The translations under genes were made by a program, and so were the position numbers. A stretch of 64,000 nt of DNA, taken from positions 380,797 through 444,796 of the forward strand of contig NZ_MKIM01000031.1 of the NCBI RefSeq assembly GCF_001939045.1. Direction: 5' to 3'. The stretch comes from Rhizobium oryziradicis (GTDB lineage: Bacteria; Pseudomonadota; Alphaproteobacteria; Rhizobiales; Rhizobiaceae). The notes under the pieces were generated by a model. The model saw only the letters and a list, made by a program, of their open reading frames with translations. It was not told the origin of the DNA and made no database searches. Shown in pieces: positions 51,580-63,505 of this stretch; the first letter of the stretch is position 1, and each line of letters begins with the position of its first letter.

Positions 51580-52854
51580 ATGGCACGCATTGTGATGAAA
51601 TTCGGCGGGACATCCGTCGCCAATCTGGAACGCATTCACAACGTGGCACGACATGTGAAACGTGAAGTTGATGCCGGTCATGAAGTTGCTGTGGTGGTTT
51701 CGGCCATGTCCGGCAAGACCAATGAACTGGTGGATTGGGTGCAGAACATGCCCAAGGTGGCAGGTGCTGATTCGCCCTTCTACGACGCACGCGAATATGA
51801 TGCCATTGTTGCATCCGGTGAGCAGGTTACCTCTGGTCTTTTGGCCATTGCGCTGCAATCGCTCGGCATCAACGCCCGCTCTTGGCAGGGATGGCAGATT
51901 GCCATCAAGACCGACAATGCCCATGGCGCGGCCCGCATCCAAGAAATTGACGGCTCCGACATCGTGCGCCGCATGGGCGAGGGGCAGGTGGCCGTTGTGG
52001 CTGGTTTTCAGGGCATTGGCCCGGATAATCGCATTGCCACCCTTGGCCGCGGCGGCTCTGATACGTCCGCGGTTGCCATTGCCGCAGCCGTCAAGGCCGA
52101 TCGTTGCGACATTTATACCGATGTGGATGGCGTCTACACCACGGACCCGCGCATCGAGCCAAAGGCACGCCGCCTGAAAAAGGTGGCCTTTGAAGAAATG
52201 CTGGAAATGGCATCGCTTGGTGCCAAGGTGTTGCAGGTCCGCTCGGTGGAGCTGGCCATGGTCCATAAAGTGCGCATGTTTGTGCGCTCAAGCTTTGAAG
52301 ATCCCGATGCGCCGGGCATGGGCGATCTGCTGAACCCGCCCGGAACGTTGATTTGCGATGAGGAAGAGATCGTGGAACAGGAAGTTGTAACCGGCATTGC
52401 CTATGCCAAGGATGAAGCCCAGATTTCGCTGCGTCGTTTGGCCGACCGTCCGGGTGTTTCGGCCGCCATTTTTGGCCCGATGGCCGAATCACATATCAAT
52501 GTCGACATGATCGTTCAGAATATTTCTGAAGACGGCTCCAAGACCGATATGACCTTTACCGTGCCCTCTGGCGATATCGACAAGGCGCTTGCCGTGCTTG
52601 GCGATAACAAGGAAAAAATCGGCTTTGACGTTATTCAGAGCGAAAAAGGTCTGGTGAAAGTGTCGGTTATCGGCATCGGCATGCGCAGTCATGCGGGTGT
52701 TGCCGCAACAGCCTTCAAGGCGCTGGCGGAAAAAGGCATCAACATCAAGGCGATCACCACCTCCGAGATCAAGATTTCCATTCTGATCGATGGCCCCTAT
52801 GCCGAGTTGGCGGTTCGCACTTTGCATTCCTGCTACGGTCTCGATAAGAGTTGA
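51580..52854 (+). CDS. lysC: Aspartate kinase
   Basis: 424-residue aspartokinase, first step of the lysine/threonine/methionine pathway. The kinase signature KFGGTSVAN is at residues 7-15, and the C-terminal half from about 266 holds two ACT domains for feedback by lysine and threonine. ATG at 51580 with AAGG before it; the frame extends 12 codons upstream with no better site. A small perfect inverted repeat, CGTTGCG-T-CGCAACG at 51465-51479, lies in the leader and could be an operator or hairpin. It is followed by ptsP after 85 bases. Confidence 0.95.
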   Translation: MARIVMKFGGTSVANLERIHNVARHVKREVDAGHEVAVVVSAMSGKTNELVDWVQNMPKVAGADSPFYDAREYDAIVASGEQVTSGLLAIALQSLGINARSWQGWQIAIKTDNAHGAARIQEIDGSDIVRRMGEGQVAVVAGFQGIGPDNRIATLGRGGSDTSAVAIAAAVKADRCDIYTDVDGVYTTDPRIEPKARRLKKVAFEEMLEMASLGAKVLQVRSVELAMVHKVRMFVRSSFEDPDAPGMGDLLNPPGTLICDEEEIVEQEVVTGIAYAKDEAQISLRRLADRPGVSAAIFGPMAESHINVDMIVQNISEDGSKTDMTFTVPSGDIDKALAVLGDNKEKIGFDVIQSEKGLVKVSVIGIGMRSHAGVAATAFKALAEKGINIKAITTSEIKISILIDGPYAELAVRTLHSCYGLDKS

Positions 52855-52939
52855 TCATCGGGCAAGAATTTGCCACCTATACTGATCATGACCGCCGGCA
52901 TTGCGTCGGCGGATTGTTTATATCGGGAGCACACACGCG

Positions 52940-55204
52940 ATGAGAGACCTTTCTGCAGGTCCACGCGTCCTTCTCAAACGGCTTCGCGAAATTATGGCGG
53001 AGCCTCTTGAGCCACAGGAACGTCTTGACCGTATCGTTCGCCAGATTGCGAGCAACATGGTCGCCGAGGTGTGTTCCGTTTATGTGTTGCGATCGGATGG
53101 CGTGCTGGAATTGTACGCCACCGAAGGCCTTAACCCTGATGCGGTGCATCTGGCCCAGTTGAAAATGGGGCAAGGTCTGGTCGGCACCATTGCAGCTTCC
53201 GCCCAACCGCTCAATCTGTCTGATGCACAGGCACACCCTGCATTTCGCTATCTGCCTGAAACCGGTGAAGAAGTTTATAATTCGTTCCTCGGCGTGCCTA
53301 TTTTGCGCGCTGGCCGCAGTCTTGGCGTTCTTGTTGTGCAGAATAAAGCGCAACGGAATTATCGGGAAGACGAGCTTGAAGCGCTGGAAACAACAGCCAT
53401 GGTGTTGGCTGAAATGATTGCCACGGGCGATTTGAAAAAAATCACCAGACCCGGTCTGGAACTGGACCTGACGCGATCGGTCACCATTGATGGTGATAGC
53501 TATAGCGAAGGCATTGGCCTTGGCCATGTTGTGCTGCATGAGCCGCGCATTGTCGTGACCAATCTGCTCAACGAAGACACGGATACCGAAATTCAGCGCA
53601 TGGCCGAAGCGCTGGGCTCGCTGCGAATCTCCATTGATGACATGTTGTCACGCCGCGAAATTGCCATGGAAGGTGAGCACCGCGAGGTGCTGGAAACCTA
53701 TCGCATGTTTGCCCATGATCAGGGCTGGGTGCGGCGCATGGAAGAGGCGATTCGCAATGGTTTGACGGCGGAAGCCGCCGTTGAAAAAGTGCAAAGCGAT
53801 ACCAAGGCGCGGATGATGCGCCTGACAGACCCTTACATCCGTGAACGGATGCATGATTTTGACGATCTGGCCAATCGCCTGTTGCGCCAGCTGACCGGTT
53901 TTTCCGGGCGAGGTTCCGAATCCTTTCCGCCCGATGCGGTGATTTTTGCCCGCGCCATGGGTGCCGCCGAATTGCTGGATTATCCGCGTCAGAACATTCG
54001 CGGTCTGGTGCTGGAAGAAGGTGCCGTCACCAGCCATGTGGTGATCGTGGCACGCGCCATGGGCATTGCCGTGGTGGGTCAGGCCGCTGGCGTGGTTGCT
54101 CTGGCCGAAAATGGCGATGCCGTGATCATTGATGGCGATGATGGTCAGGTGCATTTGCGCCCCATGGCCGATCTGGTGGTTGCCTATGAAGAAAAGGTCA
54201 AGCTGCGGGCGCGCAGACAAGAACAGTTCCGGGCGCTGCGCGATGTCGAGCCGCTCAGCAAGGATGGCCAGCGCATCAAGCTGCAGATGAATGCCGGCTT
54301 GATGGTCGATTTGCCGCAATTGGTAGAATCGGGCGCGGAGGGCATTGGTCTGTTTCGCACCGAATTGCAGTTTATGATTGCCTCGACCATGCCCAAGGCC
54401 GAGGAGCAGGAAGGCCTGTATCGCAATGTGCTGAAACAGGCCAAGGGTGCGCCTGTTACCTTCCGCACGCTCGATATTGGTGGCGATAAGGTTTTGCCCT
54501 ATTTCCGCAATCATGAAGAGGAAAACCCGGCGCTTGGCTGGCGGGCAATTCGTTTGTCGCTGGACCGTCCCGGCCTGTTGCGCACCCAGATGCGGGCGCT
54601 TTTAAAGGCGGCGGCTGGCGGCGAATTGAAAATGATGCTGCCGATGATCACCGAAGTGGCGGAAATTCGCCTGGCAAGAGAGCTGCTGCAAAAGGAAGTG
54701 CAGCATCTTTCCAAATTCGGCCACGGCTTGCCGCGCCGCCTGCAATTCGGGGTGATGCTCGAAGTGCCCGCTTTGATGTGGCAGTTGGACGAGCTGATGC
54801 AGCAGGTGGATTTTGTGTCTGTCGGCTCCAATGACCTGTTCCAGTTTTCCATGGCGGTGGATCGCGGCAATGCGCGGGTTTCTGATCGGTTTGATATTCT
54901 GGGTCGGCCCTTCCTGCGCATCTTGCGCGATATTGTTCGGGCTGCCGACCGTCATGATACGCCGGTGACGTTGTGCGGTGAAATGGCGGGCAAGCCTTTG
55001 TCGTCCATGGCGCTGTTTGGCCTCGGCTATCGCTCGGTTTCCATGTCGCCCACGGCGATTGGCCCGGTGAAGGCCATGCTGTTGCAACTGGATGTGGGCG
55101 CATTGTCGACACAGCTGAATGCCTTGCTGGATGAGGTCAATCCGAGCGAATCGACCCGCAGCTTTTTGATGCGGTTTGCCGAAGAAAACGGCGTGCCGAT
55201 CTGA
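52940..55204 (+). CDS. ptsP: Phosphoenolpyruvate-protein phosphotransferase EI-Ntr
   Basis: 754 residues: an N-terminal GAF domain (to about 170) that binds glutamine or 2-oxoglutarate in homologues, the phosphohistidine domain with H366 in TSHVVIVARAMG, and the C-terminal PEP-binding TIM barrel with C679 in LCGEMAGKP. It starts the nitrogen-related phosphotransfer chain EI-Ntr, NPr and EIIA-Ntr, controlling potassium, carbon storage and other processes. ATG at 52940 with GGGAGC 11 bases before. A terminator-like hairpin follows. Confidence 0.95.
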   Translation: MRDLSAGPRVLLKRLREIMAEPLEPQERLDRIVRQIASNMVAEVCSVYVLRSDGVLELYATEGLNPDAVHLAQLKMGQGLVGTIAASAQPLNLSDAQAHPAFRYLPETGEEVYNSFLGVPILRAGRSLGVLVVQNKAQRNYREDELEALETTAMVLAEMIATGDLKKITRPGLELDLTRSVTIDGDSYSEGIGLGHVVLHEPRIVVTNLLNEDTDTEIQRMAEALGSLRISIDDMLSRREIAMEGEHREVLETYRMFAHDQGWVRRMEEAIRNGLTAEAAVEKVQSDTKARMMRLTDPYIRERMHDFDDLANRLLRQLTGFSGRGSESFPPDAVIFARAMGAAELLDYPRQNIRGLVLEEGAVTSHVVIVARAMGIAVVGQAAGVVALAENGDAVIIDGDDGQVHLRPMADLVVAYEEKVKLRARRQEQFRALRDVEPLSKDGQRIKLQMNAGLMVDLPQLVESGAEGIGLFRTELQFMIASTMPKAEEQEGLYRNVLKQAKGAPVTFRTLDIGGDKVLPYFRNHEEENPALGWRAIRLSLDRPGLLRTQMRALLKAAAGGELKMMLPMITEVAEIRLARELLQKEVQHLSKFGHGLPRRLQFGVMLEVPALMWQLDELMQQVDFVSVGSNDLFQFSMAVDRGNARVSDRFDILGRPFLRILRDIVRAADRHDTPVTLCGEMAGKPLSSMALFGLGYRSVSMSPTAIGPVKAMLLQLDVGALSTQLNALLDEVNPSESTRSFLMRFAEENGVPI

Positions 55205-55220
55205 GCGAAGGATGTGAAAA

Positions 55221-55265
55221 CCTGATGCACTCTATGCCGGTGGCATCAGGCAGAATTTTTGTTTC
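55221..55265 (+). terminator. Terminator-like hairpin after ptsP
   Basis: CCTGATGC (55221-55228) and GCATCAGG (55243-55250) are exact complements, followed by CAGAATTTTTGTTT with a clear T-run. It would separate ptsP from prfA. Confidence 0.55.
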
Positions 55266-55267
55266 GA

Positions 55268-55316
55268 CATGATGGCGTTGCAAACCGTGACATGCGCGGT
55301 TTGCGCATCATGCTTT
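55268..55316 (-). repeat. Rhizobial repeat, second copy of the TAAAGCATG type, upstream of prfA
   Basis: On the minus strand it begins TAAAGCATGATGCGCAAACCG and ends near CGCCATCATG. Nested arms CATGATG/CATCATG and GCAAACCG/CGGTTTGC make a long bulged hairpin. The plan parallels the element at 47079-47133. It lies 17-65 bases ahead of the prfA start. Confidence 0.5.
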
Positions 55317-55332
55317 AGAATTGGGGTGAAGG

Positions 55333-56415
55333 GTGGCGAAGCTTCCTGTTGATAAAATGCGTGAACTTGAGCGCCGATTTGGTGAGATCGAGGCCCGCAT
55401 GTCTGCGGGGCCTGCGGCGGATGTTTACGTGAAGCTGGCCTCGGAATATTCCGAATTGCAGCCGGTGGTCAAAGCCATTCGCGAACATGGGCAGGCTGAG
55501 CGCGAAGCTGATGATCTCAAAGCGCTGCTCAATGACAAGACGACCGACCGCGACATGCGCGATCTGGCCGAAATGGAATTGCCGGAGGTGGAAGAACGGC
55601 TGGAGGCTTTGGAGAAAGAAATCCAGATTCAGCTGCTGCCCAAGGATGCCGCCGACGAAAAAAGCGCCATTCTGGAAATTCGCGCAGGCACTGGCGGCTC
55701 GGAAGCAGCCCTCTTTGCCGGTGATTTGTTTCGCATGTATGAGCGCTTTGCCAGCGGCAAAGGCTGGAAGGTCGAGGTTCTATCGGCAAGTGAGGGTGAT
55801 GCGGGCGGCTTCAAGGAAATTATTGCCACCGTGTCTGGCCGTGGGGTGTTTTCCAAGTTGAAATTCGAATCGGGTGTGCATCGCGTTCAGCGCGTGCCGG
55901 ATACCGAAACGCAAGGCCGGATTCACACCTCGGCAGCAACGGTTGCGGTTTTGCCGGAAGCAGAAGACATCGATATTGAAGTGCGCCCCGAAGATATTCG
56001 TATCGATACCATGCGCTCGTCCGGTGCTGGCGGCCAGCACGTCAACACCACCGATTCGGCGGTGCGCATTACCCATCTGCCCACCGGTCTTGTGGTGACC
56101 AGTTCTGAAAAGTCGCAGCATCAAAACCGCGCCAAGGCCATGCAGGTGTTGCGGTCGCGGCTTTTCGACATGGAACGCCAGCGCGCCGATAATGAGCGCT
56201 CTGCCGATCGCAAAAGTCAGGTCGGCTCCGGTGACCGCTCTGAGCGCATTCGCACCTATAATTTCCCGCAAGGTCGAGTCACGGATCATCGTATCAATCT
56301 GACGCTCTACAAGCTCGACCGCATGATGATGGGCGAAATTGATGAAGTCGTCGATGCGCTGATCAATGATTATCAAGCGGGCCAGCTGGCCCAGCTTGGT
56401 GAAAATGTCGGATGA
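55333..56415 (+). CDS. prfA: Peptide chain release factor 1
   Basis: 360-residue class I release factor recognising UAA and UAG. The catalytic GGQ is at residues 233-235 in SSGAGGQHVNTTDSAVRITH; PAT-type codon-recognition residues fall in the RVPDTE region near 192-197. The start is a GTG at 55333 preceded by GGGGTGAAGG. Its stop overlaps the start of prmC, the methylase that modifies the GGQ glutamine, in ATGA, so enzyme and substrate are co-translated. Confidence 0.96.
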   Translation: MAKLPVDKMRELERRFGEIEARMSAGPAADVYVKLASEYSELQPVVKAIREHGQAEREADDLKALLNDKTTDRDMRDLAEMELPEVEERLEALEKEIQIQLLPKDAADEKSAILEIRAGTGGSEAALFAGDLFRMYERFASGKGWKVEVLSASEGDAGGFKEIIATVSGRGVFSKLKFESGVHRVQRVPDTETQGRIHTSAATVAVLPEAEDIDIEVRPEDIRIDTMRSSGAGGQHVNTTDSAVRITHLPTGLVVTSSEKSQHQNRAKAMQVLRSRLFDMERQRADNERSADRKSQVGSGDRSERIRTYNFPQGRVTDHRINLTLYKLDRMMMGEIDEVVDALINDYQAGQLAQLGENVG

Positions 56416-57296
56416 GTGCGCCTTTGACGTTGCGCGAGGTAATTTTGGCGGCAAGACGGCGCTTTTCTGAGGCGCAGATTGACAATGCGGCAACGGATGC
56501 ACGGGTGCTGATTGCCGGATTGCTGGGCCTGTCGATGACTGATCTTGTCGTCGATGATGGGCGAATTGTCACCGAGGAAGAGGGTGCGTTGATTGAGGCT
56601 GCGGTGCAGCGACGCCTCAATCATGAGCCGGTTCATCGCATTTTGGGCAAGCGCGAATTTTACGGCCTGGATCTTGCCCTTTCGCCTGCAACATTGGAGC
56701 CGCGCCCGGATACGGAAATTCTGGTGGAGGGGCTTTTGCCCTATCTGCAGGCGATGGTAGAGGCCAAAGGCACTGCGCGTTTTTTGGATATGGGCACCGG
56801 CACGGGGGCGATTGCGCTTGCCCTTTTGGGCGAATGTCCCGGCACGGCAGCTTTAGCCACCGATATTTCCAGTGAAGCTCTTAAGACTGCGGAGAATAAC
56901 GCTGCGCTGCACGGACTGGACGGGCGGTTTCACACGCTGCGCAGCGACTGGTTTGACGAGGTGCAGGCAAAATTTGACATGATCGTGTCAAATCCACCCT
57001 ATATTACCAGTCAGGTTGTCAGTGAACTGGAGCCGGAGGTCAGGCTGTTTGACCCCCTTGCGGCCCTGGACGGTGGTGCCGACGGTTTGGACGCGTATCG
57101 CGTGATTGCAAAGGGTGCCGGCGCGCATCTGGAGCCTGACGGCATCGTTGGGCTGGAGATTGGCTTTGATCAAAAAGACAGCGTCACCGCACTGTTTTTA
57201 AGCAACGGGTTTTTGTTGCTTGAGGCGAAATGCGACCATGGTGGCCAGGATCGTGTGTTGATATTCCGTCTCAAACCATCGATCGCGCACAGATAA
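56412..57296 (+). CDS. prmC: Release factor glutamine N5-methyltransferase
   Basis: 294 residues. The SAM motif DMGTGTGAIALAL is near 127-139 and the substrate motif NPPY at 194-197 is that of glutamine/adenine N-methyltransferases. It methylates the GGQ glutamine of release factors. ATG overlaps the prfA stop. The N-terminal helical domain of the family is present (about 1-75). Confidence 0.94.
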   Translation: MSAPLTLREVILAARRRFSEAQIDNAATDARVLIAGLLGLSMTDLVVDDGRIVTEEEGALIEAAVQRRLNHEPVHRILGKREFYGLDLALSPATLEPRPDTEILVEGLLPYLQAMVEAKGTARFLDMGTGTGAIALALLGECPGTAALATDISSEALKTAENNAALHGLDGRFHTLRSDWFDEVQAKFDMIVSNPPYITSQVVSELEPEVRLFDPLAALDGGADGLDAYRVIAKGAGAHLEPDGIVGLEIGFDQKDSVTALFLSNGFLLLEAKCDHGGQDRVLIFRLKPSIAHR

Positions 57297-57679
57297 GAAC
57301 AGGCTTATTGCCCTTTGAAAAGAGGGAGTTATACTCGGTTTTTGCGGTGCAACAGTCACACCTTCAAGGAAGTTTATTTTCGGCAAAGAAAAGGCTTGGT
57401 TTTCGCAAAGAAGCGAGATAGGTTGCGGGCACACACTGGGCAGCAGGAAACGAACTAAGATTCGTTTGGGTCTGGGTCGACTTCAAACATTATTCTCCTT
57501 GGAGACGTTTGCAGCGCGAAGTGATCTCGGTGCGTGGATCAGATAATTTAATGTTCACCAGCGGCAGAATGGTGCGATGGCGCAATAGGCACCGTGGCAC
57601 GTGCAGCCTGAGCTCGGATTATACACGAGCAGGCCGTGTCGCCCTCATATCAGCAAGACAGAAATCAGGTGAGTAATCG
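57297..57679 (+). other. 383-base non-coding stretch between prmC and the DUF4167 gene
   Basis: No gene is supported here. It contains a perfect inverted repeat AAACGAA-CTAAGA-TTCGTTT at 57448-57467, a short CTCCTTGGAG palindrome further on, and an AT-rich segment GATAATTTAATG before the coding start. It should hold the DUF4167 promoter and a long leader; a small RNA is possible. Confidence 0.4.
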
Positions 57680-58558
57680 ATGAGGCCAGGACAGCAGAAC
57701 AAGCGCAGTCGGGGGCGTAGCAGTGGCGGCGGTGGCAGCAACGGCAACAATAATAATTTTAATCGTAAAGGCGGAAACCCGCTGACACGCAGCTATGACA
57801 GCTCTGGTCCGGATGTTAAAATTCGTGGTACCGCGCAGCATATTGCTGAGAAATACATGACCCTTGCCCGTGATGCGCAAAGCTCCGGTGACCGGGTTAT
57901 GGCTGAAAATTATTTGCAGCACGCAGAACATTATAATCGCATTATTGCATCGGCACAGGCCCAGATGCAGGAGCGCGTTCAGCGCGATGACCGCGATTAC
58001 AATGATCGCGAAATGGTTGATACGGATAACGACAGCGACAATGATAGCGACGGCGATGATCAGGACATGATCATGGAGCGCGGCCCGCACAACGCGCCAG
58101 AGCAGCAACCTCGCCAGCAACGTCCGCAGCATCAGCCACGGCCGCAGCATCCGTCGCGCCAAAGACCCCAAGTTCAGGCCCATGGCGATGCTCAACCTCA
58201 GTTGGAGCGCCAGCCCCAGCCGGAGCGCCAATCTCAGCCGGAACGCCAATCTCAGCCGGAACGTCAGTCCCAGCCTGAGCGTCAACCACGGCCTCAGCGT
58301 CAGCCTGACGTGGAAATTGCCGGTAGCGGTCCACAGCCGATTATTGAAAATACGCCGGTTGAAGCAACTGTTGCCGCCGAAGAAGTGGCGCAGCAGGCGG
58401 AAGCTGGCAAGAAGGAACGCGCCGCACCGCGCCGTCGCGCAGCTGCTGCTCGCCCGCGTCGTCCGCGCCGCACAGATGGCGACACCTCGGCAGATGCTGG
58501 CGATGCCGGTTCTGATGCGGGTGAAGCGCCAACATTGGCAACAGTGACCTCTGAATAA
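57680..58558 (+). CDS. DUF4167 domain protein
   Basis: 292 residues. A basic Arg/Gly/Asn-rich head is followed by the DUF4167 core, about residues 35-100 (VKIRGTAQHIAEKYMTLARDA and YLQHAEHYNRII), then an acidic Asp run, then a Gln/Pro/Glu/Arg low-complexity zone with near-identical hexapeptides QPERQS in tandem at about 178-205, and a basic Arg/Ala-rich tail (RRRAAAARPRRPRR). The head and tail resemble nucleic-acid-binding extensions; the family is conserved in Rhizobiales with no known role. ATG at 57680 follows AGGTGAG. It ends at a hairpin terminator before clpB. Confidence 0.85.
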   Translation: MRPGQQNKRSRGRSSGGGGSNGNNNNFNRKGGNPLTRSYDSSGPDVKIRGTAQHIAEKYMTLARDAQSSGDRVMAENYLQHAEHYNRIIASAQAQMQERVQRDDRDYNDREMVDTDNDSDNDSDGDDQDMIMERGPHNAPEQQPRQQRPQHQPRPQHPSRQRPQVQAHGDAQPQLERQPQPERQSQPERQSQPERQSQPERQPRPQRQPDVEIAGSGPQPIIENTPVEATVAAEEVAQQAEAGKKERAAPRRRAAAARPRRPRRTDGDTSADAGDAGSDAGEAPTLATVTSE

Positions 58559-58590
58559 GCCCGCTTTCTGGCAGGCATGATGATTTTAAA

Positions 58591-58632
58591 CGGCGCGGCC
58601 TGTCTATCGACACGCCGCGCCGCTTGTTTTTT
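58591..58632 (+). terminator. Intrinsic terminator after the DUF4167 gene
   Basis: GGCGCGGC (58592-58599) pairs with GCCGCGCC (58614-58621) with an inner TGTC/GACA extension, followed by GCTTGTTTTTT. Confidence 0.7.
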
Positions 58633-58735
58633 GGCCTCTTTGCTGCACGATGCGCCTCTCAAACCAGCGGCAAAGCCGGTTAATTGGCGACAATTGCGCT
58701 TGGTCAATCGGCCACGTAAATTTTGCGCTAGAGTG

Positions 58736-58766
58736 CTCTTTAAAGGGGAAAACCCACTCCCCATAT
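58736..58766 (+). promoter_or_regulatory. Candidate heat-shock (RpoH) promoter of clpB
   Basis: CTCTTTAAA at 58736-58744 and CCCCATAT at 58759-58766 resemble the alphaproteobacterial RpoH elements CTTGAA and CCCCATNT, with roughly normal spacing. The -35 differs from CTTGAA at one base (TTT for TTG). It lies about 125 bases ahead of clpB, a classic RpoH target. Confidence 0.4.
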
Positions 58767-58892
58767 CAAGGCCAATGGATTGAAGAAAAGCCATTCTATT
58801 GGTTTCGATCTAAGGACCTGCCTTGATAAGGGGGTCTATCCTCAACAACCGGACTGTGCCGCTTCGGGCGGTCTGGAAAACGGAGAGCGACG

Positions 58893-61496
<2,604 letters not shown>

Positions 61497-61518
61497 GCCT
61501 GCGCTAACCCAAGACATG

Positions 61519-61547
61519 AAAACGGCGGCCCTAGGCCGCCGTTTTTT
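61519..61547. terminator. Bidirectional intrinsic terminator between clpB and the M23 peptidase gene
   Basis: AAAACGGCGGCC-CTA-GGCCGCCGTTTTTT: perfect arms and T-runs for both converging genes. Confidence 0.85.
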
Positions 61548-61555
61548 ATGATAGT

Positions 61556-63505
61556 TCAATTGTTTGCGGCAAGCTGCCGATTTTTTTCGTCACTCGACAG
61601 CAAATCATCGATGCGTTTGCGCTCAGCCTCAAAGCTGGCGAGCAACTTGCCATCAAGAGATTTTCCATCTGGCAGACGCACTTTCATGGGGTCTACCTTG
61701 GTGCCATTGACGATAATTTCGTAATGAAGGTGTGGCCCGGTCGATTCGCCGGTGGTGCCAACCCAGCCAATGACCTGACCTTGTTTGATCTTGGCACCCG
61801 CAACAACGCCTTTGGCAATCGCGCTTTGGTGATTGTAGGAGCTCTCGTAGCCATTGGGGTGACGGATAATGGTTTGATTGCCATAGCCGCCGGAATCCCA
61901 GCCAGCTTTCTCCACGACACCACTGCCAGCTGCAACAATTGGCGATCCTGACGGCGCGCCCCAATCGACACCGGTGTGCATTCGTGCAAAGCCAAGAATG
62001 GGGTGACGGCGCATGCCGAACCCGGAGCGGAACACACCATTTGGCACGGGATTGCGCAGCAGGAACTGGCGATTGGTTTTGCCGTTTTGGTCGTAATAGT
62101 CCACGGAGCCGTCCGTGGGATCTTGAAAACGGTAGAGTGCAGTTGTCGTTTCGCCAAACCGGGCGCGAAGGAACAGCAATTCGGAGTCTGCGCTCGCTTT
62201 GCCGCTTTCATCGGCGGCAGAATAAAACGCCTCAATACCGTCACTGGGCTTGAGGGGGGACTGCAAATCAAACCCGCTGGCAAGCAGCCGCACAACTTGC
62301 GCCGTCAAACTTTTGCCCATGCCATTGGAGAGTGCTGCGCGGTAAATGCCATCATAAATGCTTGGTGTATCGCGGCCACTGGTGATGGCCGGACTGTTTT
62401 CATCAAATGCGGTGGCGACGGCATCCAGCATGGGCGGGGCATCTCCCTCCACCAGTTGCCCCTTGTCATCCACCGCCATGGTAACAAGGTGCTTACCATC
62501 GCGATAAGCACTGAAGCGCACAACGCGCGCCTGTTCACCGCGCTGAATAATGCCGATTCGCAAGACATCGCCTGCTTTGAGATTGGGGGAGTCGAGTTTT
62601 TCACTCAAACTGTCGGCAATCGCCTGTGCCTTGGCCGAAGGATAGCCGGAACTTGTCAATGCGGCGTTGATTGATTGCTCGCGACGGATCGGAATAATGT
62701 CGTCGGCATATTGTTCCGTTTCAGGCGTCACAGGGTCGGGAGCTGCAACGGAGAGGTTTTGCTCGACAACGCGCGCCTCCAACCCCGGGTTCATATCCAG
62801 ATCGCCTTCGGTATCGGCAAAACGCTGAGGATCAACATAATAAAGGGCCGAAACTTGGGATGTTCCTTCTGTGAGCAAGGAACCATTGGAGCGGACGTTT
62901 TCTTCGACCTCATCCGAACTCATGCCGGGTGCCAACTTGAATCCCAACTGCGACGTTGGAAAAGGAACCGTTTTTAAACTGACCTCAGAATCCACGTTTG
63001 ACCCATAGATCGTGCCAGTCCGCGGGGTAACGGTCGCATCATCACTGCCAAAAATCGTCAGGGGATCGAAAGGAGGATAGCTTTCCTGCGTGGGTAAGCC
63101 TGAGGATATCAACATGCGGAGATGCGTGAACGGCTGACGCTTGATAACGTCCTTGTCACCCACCCGGCTCATGGTTGACACATTCAACACAGAACGACTG
63201 GCGGCCTTCGAGGATATGACGTTGTTAATCAGCCGACCACCGCGCTGAACACCTTGTGAACTATCGGTATCGCGCAACTTCATATCACTCAGCGCGTAGG
63301 CCTCGGCGGGTATGGCCAATTGCTGACGACCATCAAGAGCAGCAAAAAGCGCAACCCCCATCAACACAGACGAGGTGATGCCGGTCAGAAATGTTCCGGT
63401 AAGCCAGCGGAGCGAGATTTCACGACGATCAGGAACACGCCAGCCATCTGCCAAAAGAGGCGGCTCTGTTCCAAGAAGGCGGGTAAGGTTGTTGTCAGAC
63501 GTCAT
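61556..63505 (-). CDS. Membrane-anchored M23 family metallopeptidase
   Basis: 649 residues: a short cytoplasmic head, one membrane segment at about 35-58, a long extracytoplasmic stalk, and a C-terminal M23 (LytM) domain at about 490-610. Zinc ligands are visible as the first His of RRHPILG (near 498), MHTGVDW (near 508-514) and the HLHYE motif near 590. It should cleave peptidoglycan cross-links. Architecture and length match RgsM-like peptidases linked to polar growth in Sinorhizobium and Agrobacterium; I infer but cannot prove orthology. FtsEX-dependent control is an attractive idea but rests only on family knowledge. ATG at 63505. Confidence 0.88.
   Translation of the reverse strand: MTSDNNLTRLLGTEPPLLADGWRVPDRREISLRWLTGTFLTGITSSVLMGVALFAALDGRQQLAIPAEAYALSDMKLRDTDSSQGVQRGGRLINNVISSKAASRSVLNVSTMSRVGDKDVIKRQPFTHLRMLISSGLPTQESYPPFDPLTIFGSDDATVTPRTGTIYGSNVDSEVSLKTVPFPTSQLGFKLAPGMSSDEVEENVRSNGSLLTEGTSQVSALYYVDPQRFADTEGDLDMNPGLEARVVEQNLSVAAPDPVTPETEQYADDIIPIRREQSINAALTSSGYPSAKAQAIADSLSEKLDSPNLKAGDVLRIGIIQRGEQARVVRFSAYRDGKHLVTMAVDDKGQLVEGDAPPMLDAVATAFDENSPAITSGRDTPSIYDGIYRAALSNGMGKSLTAQVVRLLASGFDLQSPLKPSDGIEAFYSAADESGKASADSELLFLRARFGETTTALYRFQDPTDGSVDYYDQNGKTNRQFLLRNPVPNGVFRSGFGMRRHPILGFARMHTGVDWGAPSGSPIVAAGSGVVEKAGWDSGGYGNQTIIRHPNGYESSYNHQSAIAKGVVAGAKIKQGQVIGWVGTTGESTGPHLHYEIIVNGTKVDPMKVRLPDGKSLDGKLLASFEAERKRIDDLLSSDEKNRQLAANN

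Noticed and set aside
58200..58300. Regular repeats that at first look like a short CRISPR array
   Set aside because: The 18-base units are in frame, without spacers, inside the DUF4167 coding region; they encode hexapeptide repeats.
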